Source: Nocardia aurantiaca (GTDB lineage: Bacteria > Actinomycetota > Actinomycetes > Mycobacteriales > Mycobacteriaceae). Taken from it: DNA of 64,000 bases. The notes under the pieces are model-generated. The model searched no databases, was not told the DNA's origin, and saw nothing but the letters and a program-made list of their open reading frames with translations. How positions within the stretch are numbered: the stretch's first letter is position 1; every line of letters starts with the position of its first letter. Shown here in pieces: positions 30,701 to 40,144 of the stretch. Made by a program: the position numbers and the translations under genes. The stretch lies in contig NZ_WMBB01000003.1 of assembly GCF_009708175.1 (NCBI RefSeq), forward strand, positions 1 to 64,000, read 5' to 3'.

Positions 30701-32227
30701 GATCCTGCGCGCCAGCCGATTCGACAGTGCGTCCAGCTCGCCATAGGTGAGCCGCCGAGCACGGCCCATGACGGCGACCGTGTCGGTCCCCGCCCGGTCC
30801 AGACCGGCGGCCAGGATCTCCGGCAACAGCCGCGGCTGCGGCGCGGCCGCCCCGTGCGCACCGCCGAGCACCGACTTCTCGTCCGCCAGCGCGTATTCCA
30901 GTTCGGCGACCGGCGTCCGCGCCTCCGCCGCCAGCAGCGACTCCAGCACGGTGAGAAAGCGCCGGTGATGCCTGATCAGCGAATCCTCGTCGTACAGGCG
31001 CGGATTCGCCGCGAAGTCGACGTGGATCGGCCCACCCGCGCCGTGTTGGTAGAAGTTGACGAACAGGTCCTCGATCGGCCCGGACGTGACCACGTGCAGG
31101 CTCGATTCCACGCCCTCGAAATCGATGGCGGCCGGGAACAACATGATGTTGATGACCGGCCCGGTCATACCCCGCCCGAACTCGTCCCGCTCGCCGTCGC
31201 CCCGCATGTCCTCGTGGCGGAAGCGCTGATGACGGAGGGCCCCCGACGCCGCCACCCGCACGGCGTCCAGCACCTCCCCCACCCGTCCGGTGCGCGGCAC
31301 CGGCACCCGCAGTGGCACCACATTGGCGATCATGCCGCCGGAGCGCCGCAGCATCGCGGTGGTGCGGCCGGACACGGGCAGGCTCAGCACCACATCCTCG
31401 GTGGCGGTCAGCCGGGCGTAGTAGAACGCGACCGCGGCCATGACCACGGTCGCCGGGCTGGTGTCGAAGCGGCGGGCCGCGCTCTCCAGGCGCGCGGCCG
31501 TCCGCTCCCCCAGCTGGGCACGCGCCTCCCGGGCCAGCGCGCTCGCCGGAGCGGTGGCCGCGACCAAGCTGCAGCGGTCGGGCATGCCCGCGGTGACCTC
31601 GCGCCAGTAGCGCTCATCGGTGGCGTACCGGGCGGATTCCCGATACGCCATCTCCGCCTCGTGCACAGCCGGCAGCGAGGCCGCGGTGGCGGGAGGCGCC
31701 GTGTGCCCGCGCACCGCGGCGTTGTACAGCTCGGCGACCCGATACAGCATGGTCACCGAACCGAATCCATCGATGAGGAGGTGGTGAGCTCTGGTGTACC
31801 ACAGGTGATGGGAATCCCCGACCCGGATCACCGTTGATATCCCGGTCTGTGTGCCGAACAGCTCGATCGGCGCCGCCACATCCGCGCGCATCCACTCCAG
31901 CGCGGCCGAAACCGGGTCGGCTCGGTCCTGAAGGTCCAAGAAACCGACCGTCGCGTCCAGCTCGGCGTCGACCACCTGATAGGGCCGACCCTCGATATCG
32001 ACGAATCGCAGGACACCCGAACCGAATTCACGCGCGGCCTGCGCGGCCACCGTACGCAGCACCACCATGTCCAGCGGGCCGCGCATCTCGATGTACTGGG
32101 CTTCCGACAACGGCACGGTCGGATCCAGTTGCTGCGCATGGAACATCCCCAGCTGGGCGGGGGAGAGCGGGAAGGCGTTCTCGAAACGAGTGGTGGCGGT
32201 TCGATCCGCGGCGATCTCGCGCGTCAT
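18758..32227 (-). CDS. non-ribosomal peptide synthetase, C-A-T-E-C-A-T-C-A-T-C-T-TE
   Basis: A 4489-residue assembly-line enzyme. Domains by motif: C1 ~15-450 (HHLLIDG at ~148); A1 ~475-960 ([10 protein letters not shown]); T1 (GGDSIM, ~1009); E ~1060-1500 ([10 protein letters not shown]); C2 ~1545-1985 (HHLILDGW, the form that follows an E domain); A2 ~2010-2500; T2 (GGDSLI); C3 ~2610-3040 (HHIATDG); A3 ~3075-3560; T3 (GGNSLI); C4 ~3660-4100 (HHIAADG); T4 (GGNSMG, ~4185); TE ~4230-4489 (GYSAGG). The fourth module has no A domain: C4 runs directly into T4. Hand-read specificity codes are DALCSGSVAK, DALTVGSIAK and DAAAVGDVWK; I make no substrate call. C1 resembles EntF-type C domains that take an acyl or aryl-acyl donor. 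The ATG is 10 nt after the upstream gene's stop. The product is unknown. Confidence 0.95.
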   Translation of the reverse strand: MTREIAADRTATTRFENAFPLSPAQLGMFHAQQLDPTVPLSEAQYIEMRGPLDMVVLRTVAAQAAREFGSGVLRFVDIEGRPYQVVDAELDATVGFLDLQDRADPVSAALEWMRADVAAPIELFGTQTGISTVIRVGDSHHLWYTRAHHLLIDGFGSVTMLYRVAELYNAAVRGHTAPPATAASLPAVHEAEMAYRESARYATDERYWREVTAGMPDRCSLVAATAPASALAREARAQLGERTAARLESAARRFDTSPATVVMAAVAFYYARLTATEDVVLSLPVSGRTTAMLRRSGGMIANVVPLRVPVPRTGRVGEVLDAVRVAASGALRHQRFRHEDMRGDGERDEFGRGMTGPVINIMLFPAAIDFEGVESSLHVVTSGPIEDLFVNFYQHGAGGPIHVDFAANPRLYDEDSLIRHHRRFLTVLESLLAAEARTPVAELEYALADEKSVLGGAHGAAAPQPRLLPEILAAGLDRAGTDTVAVMGRARRLTYGELDALSNRLARRILRASATGSETGSPAVPAIGPESAVLLSLPRSLEAMVALWAVAKTGAAFVPLGAALPADRVARIAAESGAALGLAFAESAVSLPDSVRWITLDDLLSEDADSSDRPLTADEVRGRPRIENPAYVVFTSGSTGVPKGVLVTHSGLAGLAAAIVAAYRVEPGARVLQCLNPSFDASVLEWLMAFASGTTLVVAESDPVVGADLAGLVRDFGITQLCSTPAVLSTLAPDALDGVRAVSSGGEPTPPDIVARFGIGRELLNSYGPSETTVAVTYTGGLVPGANAGIGDAVPGAGMLVLDRWLRPVPIGVAGELYVTGPGVARGYAGRPGLTAERFVAAPSGDRMYRTGDLVRWTESGVLEYVGRGDFQVKLRGMRIELGEIDAVLNAHPGVEIVVTVARPAPSGGTVLAAYVVPHAGHAVTEPELLDHATHRLPPYMVPATVTVLGALPLTANGKVDRRALPEPVVAHPVHGRAAATQTERLLCALFAEILGTADVGPDTSFFALGGDSIMAITLVSRARAAGLVFSAREVFEHRTPAALAAVVTRLEDRHERLPELPGGGVGRLPLTPIAAWLLARPGWRHFAQSMVVQVPVGAELPVLLRAVQALLDRHDLLRARLIDTDDGLRLDVPPARSMDVATLLTRIDCTAADHVNVEGDGHRDAGAAVSEAAIDEALSAAVDRLDPRAGVMVALTWLDAGASRSGQLAIAVHHLACDAVSWRILLPDLMSAWAQASSGIEPELRETGTSVRTWAYALRALAAPGTNGAAAGDGSGGSVSESSWPVAELGHWREVLAADALIGRRRLDAAVDTHRTAGRIDIEVPGEVSAALVGRIAATYRCGVEDALLAALTLALARWRISSDAAHDGAVVAVERHGRDEAAVAGADLSRTVGWFTAPVPVRLGPVAVEGDSSTKIVDTALRTVKEQLRAVPRGGFGYGLLRYLNPETAAELAALPDPQIGFNYLGQIPDVAAEGDWLPVSMGDRLGGHADPDMPLAAVVSVDAVTLESEGGQRIWTVWQFAAEAIAADAVEALAREWLSAVGEIAELVRQPDAGGLTPGDLPLLSVSQPEIDSWERTFGRLTDAWPLTPLQRGLLFQAQLAEGGPDGYSVQAIIDVEADLALDRLTAAAEALVRRHDVLRAAFLASDTGAVQVIPAEVAVPCAYREAFGATPEELDEIAAAELRTPFSVDRPPLIRFLCIAAGDRRFRLVITNHHLILDGWSMPLLFAELIALYETSGDDAEFVTPAPFRTHLEWLAARDDDRAREAWTQSLSGLDGPTLIAPAAPRADAATVPVAHEVPLPDGLPDALRRTAAACQVTVNTLVQVAWALLLAERTGGSDIVFGATVSGRPPELSDAERMVGMLVNTVPVRIALDPAESIADLLARVQREQAALAEHQHLGLDEIQAATGLVPLFDTATVFESYPVDAAALTAATRDAALTVTGLRAQDGTHYPLSLAAYADNGLRLELTRSPRYFAAAEADSLAESLARLLVALTDASTRRTARLRGTDPLDATATRHGGPAHRVRLLPDLLSANGSPTATAIVSAEPSAAAAGLTYAELAMASNRLARWLIGRGAGPERAVLVALPRSVISMVAVRAIAETGAAFVPVDVTQPAARTRAIASECGAVLGITSDMVTDLPGEVQWLRWDGDELATACAAMSAEPVTDADRLAPLHPEHAAYVVFTSGSTGTPKGVVVSHTGLADMVAAMAERGGIDRDSRVMHCLNPAFDAAMLVWMSAFAAGATLVVAPPEASAGAELAAALDAGSATHLTCTPSVLATLDAADLGGVRTVVMGGEPCPPALVARLGEGRALVNSYGPAETTIAASFGDPMTVDTSTLLGAPVPGATLLVLDAWLRPVPPGAVGELYVRGPGLARGYAGRPALSASRFVADPFAAGQRMYRTGDLMRCAAAGLEYAGRGDFQVKIRGIRVEPGEVDAVLLRHPGIEAAVTVARRNPAGAMTLCSYVSLPDPAPVSELLAWASDRLPRYLVPSSLQVLAELPLTASGKVDLRALPEPRLVRAEYVAPVGAEVAIAEAFAEILGLGRVGAGDDFFALGGDSLIATRVAARLSAHLGRTVAVRLLFEAPVVADLAVRLSAAEIGAAATALTRAEHPDLVPLSPAQQRMWFVNRYDPASPAYNVPVALRLSGHLDHAALRAALRDVLDRHETLRTVYPDIDGVGMQRVLPTGDVPLDLDPVPVSLDRLPEVVAETIGRGFDVTAAVPLRVRVFGLDDGGTASAAPSCGPRTESAGRFDEHVVVLVAHHIATDGFSMAPLTRDVAAAYAMRAAGHAPTWEPLPVQYADYTLWQWNRLGAEEDPDSLTARQLDYWSRTLAEMPDHLELPADRPRPARASHRAAECTARVDREMTAAIERCAREHRATPFMVVHAALAVLLARLSGAADVVVGTPVAGRGARELDDLVGMFVNTLVLRTDIRPDEAFGALLDRVRDTDLAAFERADVPFERLVEVLAPARSQARHPLVQVMLVFQNLAMPELRLPELTVSPLELPQTASRFDLSVTVVGDTDGLELRCCYATDLFDASTMADFTDRLVRVLTEITAESSRPVGDLDLLTAAERERLHGTAEPVAAPRMLADLMSDAVAANPDGIAVVCGERRLTYRELDTRAERLARRLAAAGARPETLVAVGIPRSIESVLAVWAVARTGAAFVPVDPAYPPDRIARIIDVSGVRLGLTVRAQCDRLPGTVEWWCLDDRDEQEYPVAVHEIDRDTAHPAYVTFTSGSTGAPKGVVVSHTGLANLAAAQRDRDAITSASRVLHVASPSFDASVAELLMAVGAAATLVIAPPAVFAGPELGELLSRERVSHIALTPSALSTVDPSGMDDLRLIVTGGEPCPPELVAAWAAEGRNHFNDYGPTEATVWAAGAPVRPGEPITIGDAAPGMQALVLDERLRPVPDGVVGELYLAGIGLARGYFDRFDLTASRFVAHPHGRPGQRMYRTGDLVRRRAGKLEFLGRTDAQVKLRGLRIELGDVEAALTAQPAVARAVAVVRDDRRGGVLAAYVVAADGAEPDPVALKKAAAHRLPSYMVPSAITVLPDLPRTANGKLDLDALPAPRLVAGEQQPPEGPVETAVAAAFAEVLDIEQVWREDDFFALGGNSLIATRVVARLGAALGTAVPVRALFDAPKVAELAALVASGGASDRPRPGRRPRPARIPLSAAQQRMWFLNRYDPGSPLYNIPGAFEITGALDVSVLRAAIDDVVARHETLRTIYPVGPDGLPYQRILPAASGSVPITEVEVDADGIAEALGTQLSRGFDITRETPLRVCALRLGPDRTVLAMAVHHIAADGWSMAPLARDVMYAFAARSAGAAPEWIPLPLQYADYALWQRELLGSDSDPDSLAGRQLDFWRTTLAAVPEVHALPTDRTRPDAPSGIGDRIEFTVPAPVHDRIQVLARSHGASPFMVVHAALAVLLARLSGRTDIVIGSVVAGRGDGEFDDLVGMFVNTVVLRSRVDPAAGFDGVLAAVRQADLAVYGNMDLPFERLVEALAPARSTAHHPLFQVLLAFQNLRTEATTVPGLAIRPLEAPAPGSKFDLEWMLAEQFGAAGEPAGIAASLTFTTDLFDRATAAAMVDGFLALLDAATAAPTVAVGTMDVTPAGGAPLPALTVNPQNESAPVVETHPAAARRAYRAPRTAAERTLVEAFETVVESSRIGMDDNFFDIGGNSMGAVRLVGLVRERTGIPMPLQWMFLDPTPAALAVRLTEAADQPDVEASLRVLLPMRPRGEAPALFCVHPAIGLAWCYGGLVRYVDSDRPIYGIQSPGVTDGGTADRTVRDLAVRYVEEIRRVQPEGPYHLLGYSAGGPLAHAVAVELRRRGAEVPSLIMIDSRADVAVPDDGALPPLSMLLAEFGGIDIPPELEHITPVQAASLLETSGITFTATELENFYSDLRHLLRQIAAHEHEVFDGDVLFFAAAYNPDPNPNVSTWRPYIAGAIHERPLPYGHNELITAEALARIGPVVDAYLNR

Positions 32228-32237
32228 GAGGCGCTGC

Positions 32238-32945
32238 CTAACTGCTGGTGGAGCAGGATTCGTCGTCTGGCCGCACCTCGTAGGCGGGCACGAGGGCGGG
32301 GCGAGATGTCAAGCGCCCCACCATGACCGAGCGCACGTGCGCGGGAAGCGTCGGCGCGAACTTGCGCACGTAGGCGTCGGCCCACTCGGGCTTGTCCAAT
32401 AGGAACGGAAAATCGGTGGTCATCATGCCGCGCACCACCAACATTGGCAGTGGGGCGTCCAGCGGCCGAAAATCCTTGTTCCACAAACCTGGTTGATCAC
32501 AGCCCGGATAAAACTGTCCGAGCATGCTGCCGCGTTCCACGAATTTGGTCTTGAATTCCGCGTGGATCTCATCGATCAGCGTATGGTCCTTCAAGTTCGG
32601 AAATACTGTGATCAATGCGCGCAGCACCGAAGTCGAACTACCGTTCCGCGTCGGCAGTTCCGGATAGATCTCCAGAGCGTCGCGGACGATCGCGCGGACC
32701 CACATCGGCCTCGGATCCGCCGCTGGGACCTGCGCCAACCAGAGCAGGCTCCGCCGTATGGAGGGCTGTACGTACGGGCAGACCGGCCCGTCGCGGCCCA
32801 GTTCGTCGCTGGGTTGGGTCAGATAGGAATCGGCCCAAGATCGAAAAGCCGCCACCGTGGATCGGGCGGCGGGGCACGATGATCCGGTGTCCCCCAATGA
32901 GACCCATTGCAGCCCCGAGCGGGGGCCGATAACACGCTCGCTCAT
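32238..32945 (-). CDS. uncharacterised protein in an operon with the NRPS
   Basis: A 235-residue soluble protein with no signal peptide or membrane helix. Recognisable phrases are [32 protein letters not shown] and [14 protein letters not shown], then [17 protein letters not shown]. It resembles the group I remember as DUF6875, found near biosynthetic clusters, but this match is from memory and weak. The two conserved-looking Cys (VCPY, PGCDQ) could bind metal or be catalytic. GAGGTGA lies about 6 nt before ATG 32945. The NRPS start follows the stop by 10 nt, so both come from one transcript and this protein probably serves NRPS biosynthesis. It is not an MbtH-like protein. Confidence 0.75.
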   Translation of the reverse strand: MSERVIGPRSGLQWVSLGDTGSSCPAARSTVAAFRSWADSYLTQPSDELGRDGPVCPYVQPSIRRSLLWLAQVPAADPRPMWVRAIVRDALEIYPELPTRNGSSTSVLRALITVFPNLKDHTLIDEIHAEFKTKFVERGSMLGQFYPGCDQPGLWNKDFRPLDAPLPMLVVRGMMTTDFPFLLDKPEWADAYVRKFAPTLPAHVRSVMVGRLTSRPALVPAYEVRPDDESCSTSS

Positions 32946-33100
32946 GACTCACCTCGGACTATCGAGCTACATCGAGCTACGGCAGACGGTGGCGCCGTTG
33001 CCCATACTTGAATAGTGCCCCGGTCATGGGCCGTTAACGCGAGCGGTCGGACACCCAATTCCTCGATGCCGCCCCGAATTTCGGGGGCAATCAAATAAAA

Positions 33101-33128
33101 AAAGACCGGTCAGGGGTGACCGGTCTTT
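33101..33128 (-). terminator. strong hairpin terminator of glyS
   Basis: AAAGACCGGTCA (33101-33112) and TGACCGGTCTTT (33117-33128) form a perfect 12-bp stem around GGGG. On the minus strand it is followed by TTTTTTTATTTGA, giving a classic U-tract. It lies 15 nt beyond the glyS stop and, in the other direction, shields the NRPS operon start from upstream reads. Confidence 0.92.
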
Positions 33129-33142
33129 CCTGTGAACTTGGG

Positions 33143-34534
33143 TCAGGCGCCGATGAGGCGCGCGGCCAAGTAGCCCTCCACTTGATCGAGAGCGATGCGC
33201 TGCTGGGCCATCGAGTCCCGTTCCCGCACCGTGACGGCCTGATCCTCCAGCGTCTCGAAGTCGACCGTGATGCAGAACGGGGTGCCGATCTCGTCCTGAC
33301 GACGGTACCGGCGGCCGATGGCGCCGGCGTCGTCGAAGTCCACATTCCAGTTCTTGCGCAGCTGCGCGGCGAGGTCCTTGGCCTTCGGGGAGAGGTCCGC
33401 ATTGCGCGACAGCGGCAGCACCGCCGCCTTGACAGGCGCCAGGCGCGGATCCAGGCGCAGGGTGGTGCGATCCTCGACCCCGCCCTTGGCCGTCGGCACC
33501 TGCTCGACGTGGTACGCGTCCACCAGAAACGCCATGAGCGAGCGGGTCAGACCGGCCGCCGGCTCGATCACGTACGGGATGAAGCGCTCATTGGTGTTCT
33601 GATCGAAGAAGCTCAGATCCGTGCCGGAATGCTCGGAGTGGGTCTTCAGGTCGAAGTCGGTGCGGTTGGCGACGCCCTCGAGCTCACCCCACTCGGAGCC
33701 CTGGAAGCGGAAGCGGTACTCGATGTCCACCGTGCGGGTGGAGTAGTGCGAGAGCTTCTCCTTCGGGTGCTCGTAGAGCCGCAGGTTCTCCGGATCGATG
33801 CCGAGGTCGGTGTACCAGGCCAGCCGGGTGTCGATCCAGTACTGGTGCCACTGCTCGTCCTCGCCGGGCTTGACGAAGAACTCCATCTCCATCTGCTCGA
33901 ACTCGCGGGTGCGGAAGATGAAGTTGCCCGGGGTGATCTCGTTGCGGAAGGACTTACCGATCTGCGCGATGCCGAACGGGGGCTTCTTGCGCGCGGTGGT
34001 CTCGATGTTCTTGTAGTTCACGAAGATGCCCTGCGCGGTCTCCGGGCGCAGGTAGTGCATGCCCTCTTCGGATTCGACCGGGCCCAGGTAGGTCTTCAGC
34101 ATCATGTTGAAGTCCTTGGGCTCGGTCCAGCGGCCCACGGTGCCGCAGTCGGGGCACGCGATGAGTTCCATGGACACCGAATCCGGATCATCGATCTTGT
34201 TCTTCTCGGCGTACGCCTCCTGCAGGTGGTCCTGCCGGTGCCGCTTGTGGCAGTTGAGGCATTCCACCAGCGGGTCGTTGAACACCGCGACGTGGCCCGA
34301 GGCCACCCACACCTGACGCGGCAGAATGATCGACGAGTCCAGGCCGACCACGTCGTCACGGCTGGTCACCATGGAACGCCACCACTGCCGCTTGATGTTC
34401 TCCTTGAGCTCGACGCCCAGCGGACCGTAATCCCAGGCCGATTTCGTTCCGCCGTAGATCTCGCCGCTCGGGTACACCAGACCCCGGCGTTTGGCGAGGT
34501 TGGCGACGGTGTCCACCTTCGACTTGGGTGCCAC
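33143..34534 (-). CDS. glyS: glycyl-tRNA synthetase (class II, alpha2 type)
   Basis: Charges tRNA-Gly with glycine. The product (~463 residues) is the single-chain dimeric type: [15 protein letters not shown] at the N-terminus, [17 protein letters not shown], a zinc-type insertion (CLNCHKRH and CPDCG), the class II motifs [12 protein letters not shown] and [19 protein letters not shown], and a C-terminal anticodon-binding domain ([19 protein letters not shown]). GTG 34534 ([18 protein letters not shown]) is chosen because GGAG lies about 12 nt upstream; ATG 34549 would add five residues. The order glyS with divergent smtB-zur equals Rv2357c-Rv2359 of M. tuberculosis. Confidence 0.96.
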   Translation of the reverse strand: MAPKSKVDTVANLAKRRGLVYPSGEIYGGTKSAWDYGPLGVELKENIKRQWWRSMVTSRDDVVGLDSSIILPRQVWVASGHVAVFNDPLVECLNCHKRHRQDHLQEAYAEKNKIDDPDSVSMELIACPDCGTVGRWTEPKDFNMMLKTYLGPVESEEGMHYLRPETAQGIFVNYKNIETTARKKPPFGIAQIGKSFRNEITPGNFIFRTREFEQMEMEFFVKPGEDEQWHQYWIDTRLAWYTDLGIDPENLRLYEHPKEKLSHYSTRTVDIEYRFRFQGSEWGELEGVANRTDFDLKTHSEHSGTDLSFFDQNTNERFIPYVIEPAAGLTRSLMAFLVDAYHVEQVPTAKGGVEDRTTLRLDPRLAPVKAAVLPLSRNADLSPKAKDLAAQLRKNWNVDFDDAGAIGRRYRRQDEIGTPFCITVDFETLEDQAVTVRERDSMAQQRIALDQVEGYLAARLIGA

Positions 34535-34727
34535 TGAACAGTTCTCCATCCGTGTCCGGAAGATTGCAAAGGATTCAGTCCAGACTATCTGCACGGCGCT
34601 ACAGGATTCACACCGATGCCCGGTGCGGCTGATCCTCGCTCGACGCCGCAAGAAGCGGTGACGGCCGGGGGCACGTGGGGTTCGGGGCCAAGCCCTGACC
34701 GGTCCCGCGTGACGGGCCGTGTCACGT

Positions 34728-34767
34728 TTGACATGCGCACCCATGCATATAAGAATGGCATCGGTTT
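34728..34767 (+). promoter_or_regulatory. putative promoter and operator of smtB-zur
   Basis: A perfect -35 hexamer TTGACA (34728-34733) is followed by TATAAGAAT, with 14-17 nt between depending on which bases are taken as the -10. The -10 region overlaps an imperfect inverted repeat with ATGC and GCAT ends (ATGCATATAAGAATGGCAT), as expected for an ArsR/SmtB operator. AAGGAGTT then precedes ATG 34787. Zinc-responsive autoregulation by SmtB is known in M. tuberculosis; the binding site here is inferred. Confidence 0.5.
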
Positions 34768-34786
34768 CCAATAAGGAGTTGGTTCG

Positions 34787-35182
34787 ATGACCACGGACAG
34801 CGGCGCGCCCCTGCGGCGCTCGCACGTCGCGACGGAGACCCCGGCCGCGATTCCCCATGACCCGTATCCCTACCGGTCTCCCCAGCCGCCGGCCGTGCCG
34901 TCGCGAACCATTCTGGACTCCGCCGGAGAGCTACTGCGCGCACTCGCCGCCCCGGTGCGCATCGCCATCGTGCTGCAGCTCCGCGAGTCGCCGCGCTGCG
35001 TGCACGAACTGGTCGACACTCTCGGGGTGACCCAGCCCCTGATCAGCCAGCATCTGCGCATCCTGAAGTCCGCCGGGGTAGTGCGCGGCGAGCGCACCGG
35101 ACGCGAGGTCATCTACGAACTGGTCGACGAGCATCTGGCGCATATCGTCATCGACGCGGTCGCACACGCCGAGGAAGGGTGA
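34787..35182 (+). CDS. smtB: ArsR/SmtB-family zinc-responsive repressor
   Basis: A 131-residue winged-helix metal sensor. The DNA-recognition helix is in [19 protein letters not shown]. The last helix has the alpha-5 metal site [17 protein letters not shown], which fits D-x-H-x10-H-x2-E exactly, the zinc-binding signature of SmtB/CzrA. A Pro-rich N-terminal extension of about 40 residues precedes the fold. GTG of zur lies 3 nt after the stop, so both are translated together. In M. tuberculosis SmtB represses the smtB-zur operon when zinc is low and releases it when zinc is high; the same logic is likely here. Confidence 0.93.
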   Translation: MTTDSGAPLRRSHVATETPAAIPHDPYPYRSPQPPAVPSRTILDSAGELLRALAAPVRIAIVLQLRESPRCVHELVDTLGVTQPLISQHLRILKSAGVVRGERTGREVIYELVDEHLAHIVIDAVAHAEEG

Positions 35183-35185
35183 TCC

Positions 35186-35599
35186 GTGGGAACAAGCGAG
35201 AAGACCGTCGGGGTCCGCAGCACCCGTCAGCGCAGCGCCATCGCCGCCCTGCTCGCGGACATCGACGAATTCCGCTCCGCGCAGGAACTGCACGACGAAC
35301 TGCGCAAGCGCGGTGAGGGCATCGGCCTGACCACGGTCTACCGGACCCTGCAATCGCTGGCCGACGCCGGGATGGTCGACGTCCTGCGCACCGACTCCGG
35401 GGAATCGGTGTACCGGCAGTGCTCCACCGGGCACCACCATCACCTGGTCTGCCGCCAGTGCGGCCGCACCGTCGAGGTGGAGGGTCCGACCGTGGAGGCC
35501 TGGGCGGACTCGATCGCCACCGAGCACGGGTTCACCGACATCAGTCACACCATGGAGATCTTCGGCACCTGCCAGAACTGCTGCCACGCCAAGGACTGA
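35186..35599 (+). CDS. zur: zinc uptake regulator Zur (Fur family)
   Basis: A Fur-family repressor of zinc-import and zinc-independent ribosomal-protein genes when zinc is sufficient. The 137-residue product has the winged helix (STRQRSAIAALLADIDEF, GIGLTTVYRTLQSLADAG), the His/Cys metal region TGHHHHLVCRQCGRTVEVEGP and the C-terminal structural zinc pair CQNCCH. GTG 35186 is the only sensible start, 3 nt after smtB. Synteny with Rv2359 (Zur/FurB) supports zinc rather than iron as the metal. Confidence 0.94.
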   Translation: MGTSEKTVGVRSTRQRSAIAALLADIDEFRSAQELHDELRKRGEGIGLTTVYRTLQSLADAGMVDVLRTDSGESVYRQCSTGHHHHLVCRQCGRTVEVEGPTVEAWADSIATEHGFTDISHTMEIFGTCQNCCHAKD

Positions 35600-35610
35600 C
35601 GACCAATTAG

Positions 35611-35658
35611 GACAAGGCTGACATCCAGTTGTCATCTTGTCGAGAACGGATATTCGTT
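35611..35658. promoter_or_regulatory. nested palindromic operator(s) upstream of the TetR gene
   Basis: At 35611-35641, GACAAG and CTTGTC flank TGACA and TGTCA, forming one 31-bp palindrome with two nested arms around a 6-nt centre. Directly after it, AACGGATATTCGTT (35645-35658) is a second near-perfect palindrome. Both lie within 61 bp of ATG 35672 and would overlap its promoter, as expected for autorepression by a TetR dimer or pair of dimers. Confidence 0.6.
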
Positions 35659-35671
35659 TTACGTTGGGCGC

Positions 35672-36304
35672 ATGCCCAGAGTCAGCGAGGAACATCTGGA
35701 ACGCCGCAGGCAGCAGATCCGCGTCGCCGCCCAGTCCTGCTTCGCCCGCAAGGGCCTGCACGCCACCACCATGCAGGACGTCTTCGCCGAATCCGGCCTC
35801 TCCGCCGGCGCGGTCTACCGCTACTTCAAGTCCAAGGACGACATCATCGAAGACCTCGCCACCGAGGCCACCGTCGACCTGCGCGCCGCCCTCAGCGAGG
35901 CCGTCTACAGCGACCCGCTGCCCACTCCCCCCGACCTGGTCCGCATCATGTGCGAGACCATCGTCCGCCTCAGCGCCCCCGGCGGGCCGGTCCGCATCAT
36001 TCCGCAGGCCTGGTCGCTGGCCCTCACCGACGCCAATATCGCCGACTACGTCCGCACCACAATCCTCGGCGTCCGCCGCCTCTGGTTCGACTACGCCGAG
36101 CGCATGCGCGACGTCGGCTGGCTGCCCCCGGACGCCGACACCGACGCGGTGGCCAAGATCTTCCTCGGCCTACTACCCGGCTTCATCCTCCAGCACCTGA
36201 TCCTCGGCGACGTCGACCCCGAAACCTTCGCCCGCGGCATCACCGAGATCCTCCCCGACTACCGCCGCGCCGCCGCGGTCGCCGCCGAAACCGCCCGAGC
36301 CTGA
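35672..36304 (+). CDS. TetR-family transcriptional regulator
   Basis: A 210-residue repressor. The N-terminal helix-turn-helix is typical: IRVAAQSCFARKGLHATTM, then FAESGLSAGAVYRYFKSKDDI. The C-terminal ligand domain has the style of TetR_C_6/AcrR groups, with FLGLLPGFILQHLI near the end. ATG 35672 is preceded by two palindromes that fit an autoregulatory operator. No divergent or co-transcribed target such as a pump or dehydrogenase is adjacent: the Zur gene ends 72 nt before and the next gene is convergent. Its targets are probably elsewhere, and the ligand is unknown. Confidence 0.88.
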   Translation: MPRVSEEHLERRRQQIRVAAQSCFARKGLHATTMQDVFAESGLSAGAVYRYFKSKDDIIEDLATEATVDLRAALSEAVYSDPLPTPPDLVRIMCETIVRLSAPGGPVRIIPQAWSLALTDANIADYVRTTILGVRRLWFDYAERMRDVGWLPPDADTDAVAKIFLGLLPGFILQHLILGDVDPETFARGITEILPDYRRAAAVAAETARA

Positions 36305-36334
36305 ACCGATCTCGGGCGGAACCGGGCGAATGCG

Positions 36335-36742
36335 TCAGGGCAGCAGACCCTGGCGGGCGCGGCCCGCGCCGGAGAGGGTCAGCAGCAGGATCGTGGCCAG
36401 GGCCTCGTCCTCGAGGCCCGCGGCGGGGAAGGTGTAGCGCAGGATGACATCGGCGAGCTTCTCGCGGGACACCACGGTGAGCGTGCCGAACTGAAGGGCC
36501 GCATTGCGCTCGGCAACCCGCTTGTGCAGCTGGGGTTTCACCGGACGGTCCCAGGCCAGGATGCACATGAGGGCCAGGACATCCAGGCCGGGCGACAAGT
36601 TCACTCCGCGCAGCGAGCACAGTGCGCCCTCGTATTCGAAGCCGAGGCCGCCGTCCTCCTCGCGGACCTCCACGCCGTAGCGCAGCAGCACGGCGCGGGC
36701 GCGGTCCTGGAGCGCCTCGGCGGGGGTGACCTGGTCGGTCAT
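36335..36742 (-). CDS. conserved actinobacterial protein (Rv2360c position)
   Basis: A 135-residue cytoplasmic protein at the place of Rv2360c, between zur and uppS. It is acidic and globular, with [36 protein letters not shown] and [18 protein letters not shown]. The pattern is compatible with a YbjN/CesT-like chaperone fold, but I see no diagnostic residues. Its ATG overlaps the uppS stop (ATGA at 36739-36742), so it is co-translated with the prenyltransferase. Function unknown. Confidence 0.75.
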   Translation of the reverse strand: MTDQVTPAEALQDRARAVLLRYGVEVREEDGGLGFEYEGALCSLRGVNLSPGLDVLALMCILAWDRPVKPQLHKRVAERNAALQFGTLTVVSREKLADVILRYTFPAAGLEDEALATILLLTLSGAGRARQGLLP

Positions 36743-37542
36743 TTCACACCCCCGAAACGACGGTCACGCTTGGCGTACTCCAGGCAGGCGTCCCAGAGGT
36801 TGCGGCGGTCGAAATCGGGGAAAAGCGTTTTCTGGAAGACGAATTCGGCGTACGCGGCCTGCCAGATCAGGAAGTTGGAGCTGCGCAGCTCACCCGAGGG
36901 ACGCAGGAACAGGTCCACATCCGGCATATCGGGTTCGTCGAGGTAGCGGGCGACCGTGGCCTCGGTGACCTTCTCCGGATCGAGTTCCCCGGCGGCCACT
37001 CGGCGCGCGATTTCCCGTGCGGCGTCGGCGATCTCGGCGCGACCGCCGTAGTTGACGCACATGGTGAGGGTCATCACCGTATTGTCCTGGGTGAGTTCCT
37101 CCGCGATCTCCAATTCCTTGATCACGCTGCGCCACAGGCGCGGTCGACGGCCCGCCCAGCGCACCCGCACCCCCATCTCGTGCATCTCGTCGCGGCGACG
37201 GCGGATCACATCGCGGTTGAAGCCCATGAGGAAACGCACCTCCTCCGGGCTGCGCCGCCAGTTCTCGGTGGAGAAGGCATACGCCGACAGCCACTTCACG
37301 CCCAGCTCGATGCAGCCCTCGACAGTGTCCATGAGCACCGCCTCGCCGCGCTCGTGGCCCGCCGTGCGCGGCAGCCCGCGCTCCTGGGCCCAGCGGCCGT
37401 TGCCGTCCATCACCAGCGCCACATGCTTGGGCACGAACTCCGCCGGAATCGCCGGCGGCTTCGCCCCCGACGGATGCGGCGACGGCGGCCGCACAACACG
37501 CTGCTCAGTCGATGACTTCCGGTTCCCGATCACGCCCACCAT
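36739..37542 (-). CDS. uppS: isoprenyl (decaprenyl) diphosphate synthase
   Basis: A cis-prenyltransferase that elongates allylic diphosphates to the polyprenyl diphosphate carrier used for peptidoglycan, arabinogalactan and lipoarabinomannan synthesis. The five family regions are present: [15 protein letters not shown] with the catalytic Asp, [21 protein letters not shown], and [15 protein letters not shown] with [16 protein letters not shown] at the end. ATG 37542 gives a 267-residue product, similar to Rv2361c; the longer frame upstream is not protein-like. It lies between recO and the Rv2360c-like gene, as in mycobacteria. Confidence 0.95.
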   Translation of the reverse strand: MVGVIGNRKSSTEQRVVRPPSPHPSGAKPPAIPAEFVPKHVALVMDGNGRWAQERGLPRTAGHERGEAVLMDTVEGCIELGVKWLSAYAFSTENWRRSPEEVRFLMGFNRDVIRRRRDEMHEMGVRVRWAGRRPRLWRSVIKELEIAEELTQDNTVMTLTMCVNYGGRAEIADAAREIARRVAAGELDPEKVTEATVARYLDEPDMPDVDLFLRPSGELRSSNFLIWQAAYAEFVFQKTLFPDFDRRNLWDACLEYAKRDRRFGGVK

Positions 37543-37674
37543 CCTGCCCGACGCCCCACAGCGCCGGACGCCGCCTACACCATTGCCATCAGACCTCCAC
37601 ATTTCCGCCACCGAACGGCGCGCGGTGGCCGGGGGAAACCGGCGTGTTTCCTGGACGGCACGAAGAGGCGTGGC

Positions 37675-37764
37675 ATGAGAACCGAACGCGGCCGCGCCGA
37701 AGCGGCCGAGCTGCGACGGACCGAGGCGATCCGCACACGAAAAGCCAAGGGCCGCGGGCACTGA
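37675..37764 (+). CDS. possible 29-codon basic small ORF
   Basis: ATG 37675 opens a short frame starting [18 protein letters not shown], highly charged (Arg/Glu) and ending KAKGRGH. GAAGAGG lies about 10 nt upstream. It sits in the 250-nt gap between two minus-strand genes (recO and uppS), opposite in direction to both. The composition could come by chance from GC-rich sequence, so it is listed only as a candidate. Confidence 0.2.
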   Translation: MRTERGRAEAAELRRTEAIRTRKAKGRGH

Positions 37765-37792
37765 CAGCGAGGTGCTCCGACGGCGTCGACCG

Positions 37793-38566
37793 TCAGCCGA
37801 TGGCAGTCCGGGACCGTCCGACGGCCTCGTGCGGGCGGGTGCGCTCGATCAGTGGGAGGGTGCGCAGTTGGCGTTCGAGGTGCCACTGCACATGCGCGGC
37901 GATGAGGCCACTGGCCTGGCGGCGCACGGTGTCGGGGACGGCGTCGACGCCGGACCAGTCGCCGCGGTTGAGGGCGCTCATGTGGTCGAGGACGCCGACC
38001 ATGGGGGTGGCGGCGCCGGGCGGGCGGCAGTGCACGCAGACCGCGCCGCCCGCGGCCACGTGGAAGGCGCGGTGTGGGCCGGGAGTGGCGCAGCGGGCGC
38101 AGTCGTCGAGGGCGGGGGCCCAGCCGGCGAAGGCCATGGCGCGCAACAGGTATGCGTCGAGGATCAGCTCGTGCGGGCGGCGGCCCAGGGCAATGGCGCG
38201 CAGCGCGCCGGCGGTGAGGGTGTGCAGGCGGGCGGCGGGAGCGCCCTCCTCGCCCGCCAGGCGTTCGGCGGTTTCGAGCACGGCGCAGGCGGTGGTGTAG
38301 CGGCCATAGTCGGCGACGATGTCGGCGGCGAAGGTCTCGACCGTGTGCACCTGGGTCACGGTATCGAGATTGCGTCCCGGATGCAGTTGCACATCCACGT
38401 AGGCGAAGGGCTCGAGCCGCGCCCCGAACTTGGAGCGGGTGCGCCGCACCCCCTTGGCGACCGCGCGCACCAGACCGTGCTGGCGGGTCAGCAACGTGAC
38501 GATGCGGTCTGCCTCGCCCAGCTTGTGCTGGCGCAGCACCACCGCATGATCCCGATACAACCGCAC
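37793..38566 (-). CDS. recO: DNA repair protein RecO
   Basis: A recombination mediator that works with RecR to load RecA on SSB-coated DNA. The N-terminal OB fold is seen as [21 protein letters not shown] and [19 protein letters not shown] four-Cys zinc cluster follows in [10 protein letters not shown] and [11 protein letters not shown], with a helical C-terminus. GTG 38566 gives a 257-residue product and a natural start; the longer frame is excluded because it is not family-like. Position equals Rv2362c. Confidence 0.93.
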   Translation of the reverse strand: MRLYRDHAVVLRQHKLGEADRIVTLLTRQHGLVRAVAKGVRRTRSKFGARLEPFAYVDVQLHPGRNLDTVTQVHTVETFAADIVADYGRYTTACAVLETAERLAGEEGAPAARLHTLTAGALRAIALGRRPHELILDAYLLRAMAFAGWAPALDDCARCATPGPHRAFHVAAGGAVCVHCRPPGAATPMVGVLDHMSALNRGDWSGVDAVPDTVRRQASGLIAAHVQWHLERQLRTLPLIERTRPHEAVGRSRTAIG

Positions 38567-38728
38567 CGCAACAGTCTCGCACGCGCGACCGACCGGGCGG
38601 CGACGAGTCGCCGGGTGTGTGCCGATCAGCGGTTCGTCGGCGAGGTGAGCACCGGCGCTCGACACATTGGACGTGTGAGTCAGAGTCGCGCTAAGTTACT
38701 CTCCAGTATAAAAGAGACGGGATTCACA

Positions 38729-40144
38729 ATGACACTGGCGCCGGTCGGCGAACTCGGGCTGACGGAACTCGCGACGGCACTGGCGGCGGGCAAGCTCACC
38801 TCGGTCGAGGCGACCACCGCCGCCCTCGACCGGATCGAGGCCAGCCAGGGGGCGCTCAATGCCTTCCGCATCGTGCGGCGGTCCGAAGCGCTCGCCGAGG
38901 CCGCCGAGGCTGATCGCAAACTCGCTGCCGGACAACGCGATCCGCTGCTCGGGGTACCGCTCGCCATCAAGGACGACACCGACCTGGCGGGCGCCCCGAC
39001 GGCCTTCGGCTGCGGCGGCGACTTTCCCGCCGAGACCGAGGACGCCGAAGCGGTGCGGCGGTTGCGCGCGGCCGGAGCGGTCATCGTCGGCAAGACCAAC
39101 ACCTGTGAGCTCGGACAACTGCCGTTCACCAGTGGAGATGCCTTCGGGCACACCACGAATCCCTGGGGCGCCGGGCACACGCCGGGCGGCTCGTCCGGCG
39201 GCTCCGGCGCGGCGGTGGCGGCCGGATTGGTGCCCGCCGCACTGGGTTCCGACGGTGCGGGCTCGGTCCGCATCCCGGCGGCCTGGAACAACCTGGTGGG
39301 CATCAAGCCGCAGCGCGGCCGCATCTCGACCTGGCCGCTGCCGGAAGCCTTCTACGGCCTCACCGTGAACGGCCCACTGGCCCGCACCGTCGCCGACGCG
39401 GCTCTACTGCTGGACGCGGCCGCCGGACCCCATCCGGGCGATCTGCACACTCCGCCCGCGCTGCGCGTCTCCGACGCCGTGGGCCGGGATCCCGGCCGGC
39501 TCCGGATCGCCCTGTCGCTGCGCATCCCGTTCACCGCCACCAGGACCACGCTCGATCGCGAGGTCGAGGCCCGTGTGCACGCCACGGCGACCACGCTGCG
39601 CCGCCTCGGCCACGAGGTCACCATCGCCGACGTCCACTACGGCGTCCTGATGGGCGCGACCTTCCTCCCGCGCTCCATGGTCGGCATTCGTGAAGCGTTG
39701 AACCGCCTCCCCGGTGCGCAGGTGGACCCGCGCACCACCCACAACGCCACGGTCGGCCGCATTCTCTCGCCGCTGCTGTTCGCCGCCCGGCAGGCAGAAC
39801 CCTTGCTGCGCAAGCGAACCGGCCGCATCTTCAACGACTTCGACCTCGTCCTCGCCCCCACCACCGCCACCCCGCCCCCGGGCGTCCACGACATCGACGA
39901 CATCGGCAACTGGACCACCAACGAACTCATCACCGCCGCCTGCCCCTACACCTGGCCGTGGAACGTCCTCGGCTGGCCCGCCGTCAACATCCCCTCGGGC
40001 TTCACCGCCACCGGCCTCCCCGTCGGCTCCCAGCTGATGGGCCCGGCCAACTCCGAACCACTCCTGGTTTCCGTTGCCGCCCAACTGGAATCGGAGCTGG
40101 AGTGGCACAAGACCCGCCCGGCGCCCTGGTGGCCCCAGCCCTGA
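38729..40144 (+). CDS. amidase-signature-family amidase (AmiA2-type)
   Basis: A 471-residue amidase. The Ser-cisSer-Lys triad regions are clear: the Lys in GVPLAIKDDTD (~75), the Gly/Ser-rich GGSSGGSGAAVAAGLVPAA, and the nucleophile region GSDGAGSVRIPAAWNNLVG. ATG 38729 is chosen over the much longer open frame, which is the antisense of recO. A TATAAAA sequence is seen about 20 nt upstream, a possible -10. Its location between recO and era equals Rv2363 (amiA2). The natural substrate is unknown. Nothing recognisable was found in the 279 nt between this gene and era. Confidence 0.9.
   Translation: MTLAPVGELGLTELATALAAGKLTSVEATTAALDRIEASQGALNAFRIVRRSEALAEAAEADRKLAAGQRDPLLGVPLAIKDDTDLAGAPTAFGCGGDFPAETEDAEAVRRLRAAGAVIVGKTNTCELGQLPFTSGDAFGHTTNPWGAGHTPGGSSGGSGAAVAAGLVPAALGSDGAGSVRIPAAWNNLVGIKPQRGRISTWPLPEAFYGLTVNGPLARTVADAALLLDAAAGPHPGDLHTPPALRVSDAVGRDPGRLRIALSLRIPFTATRTTLDREVEARVHATATTLRRLGHEVTIADVHYGVLMGATFLPRSMVGIREALNRLPGAQVDPRTTHNATVGRILSPLLFAARQAEPLLRKRTGRIFNDFDLVLAPTTATPPPGVHDIDDIGNWTTNELITAACPYTWPWNVLGWPAVNIPSGFTATGLPVGSQLMGPANSEPLLVSVAAQLESELEWHKTRPAPWWPQP

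Noticed and set aside
32946..33100. Iron box or siderophore-type promoter before the NRPS operon
   Set aside because: No TTAGG...CCTAA element was found; only a short direct repeat (ATCGAGCTAC twice) is present.
33116..34537. 473-codon plus-strand frame over glyS
   Set aside because: Shadow of the glycyl-tRNA synthetase gene, which has all class II motifs on the other strand.
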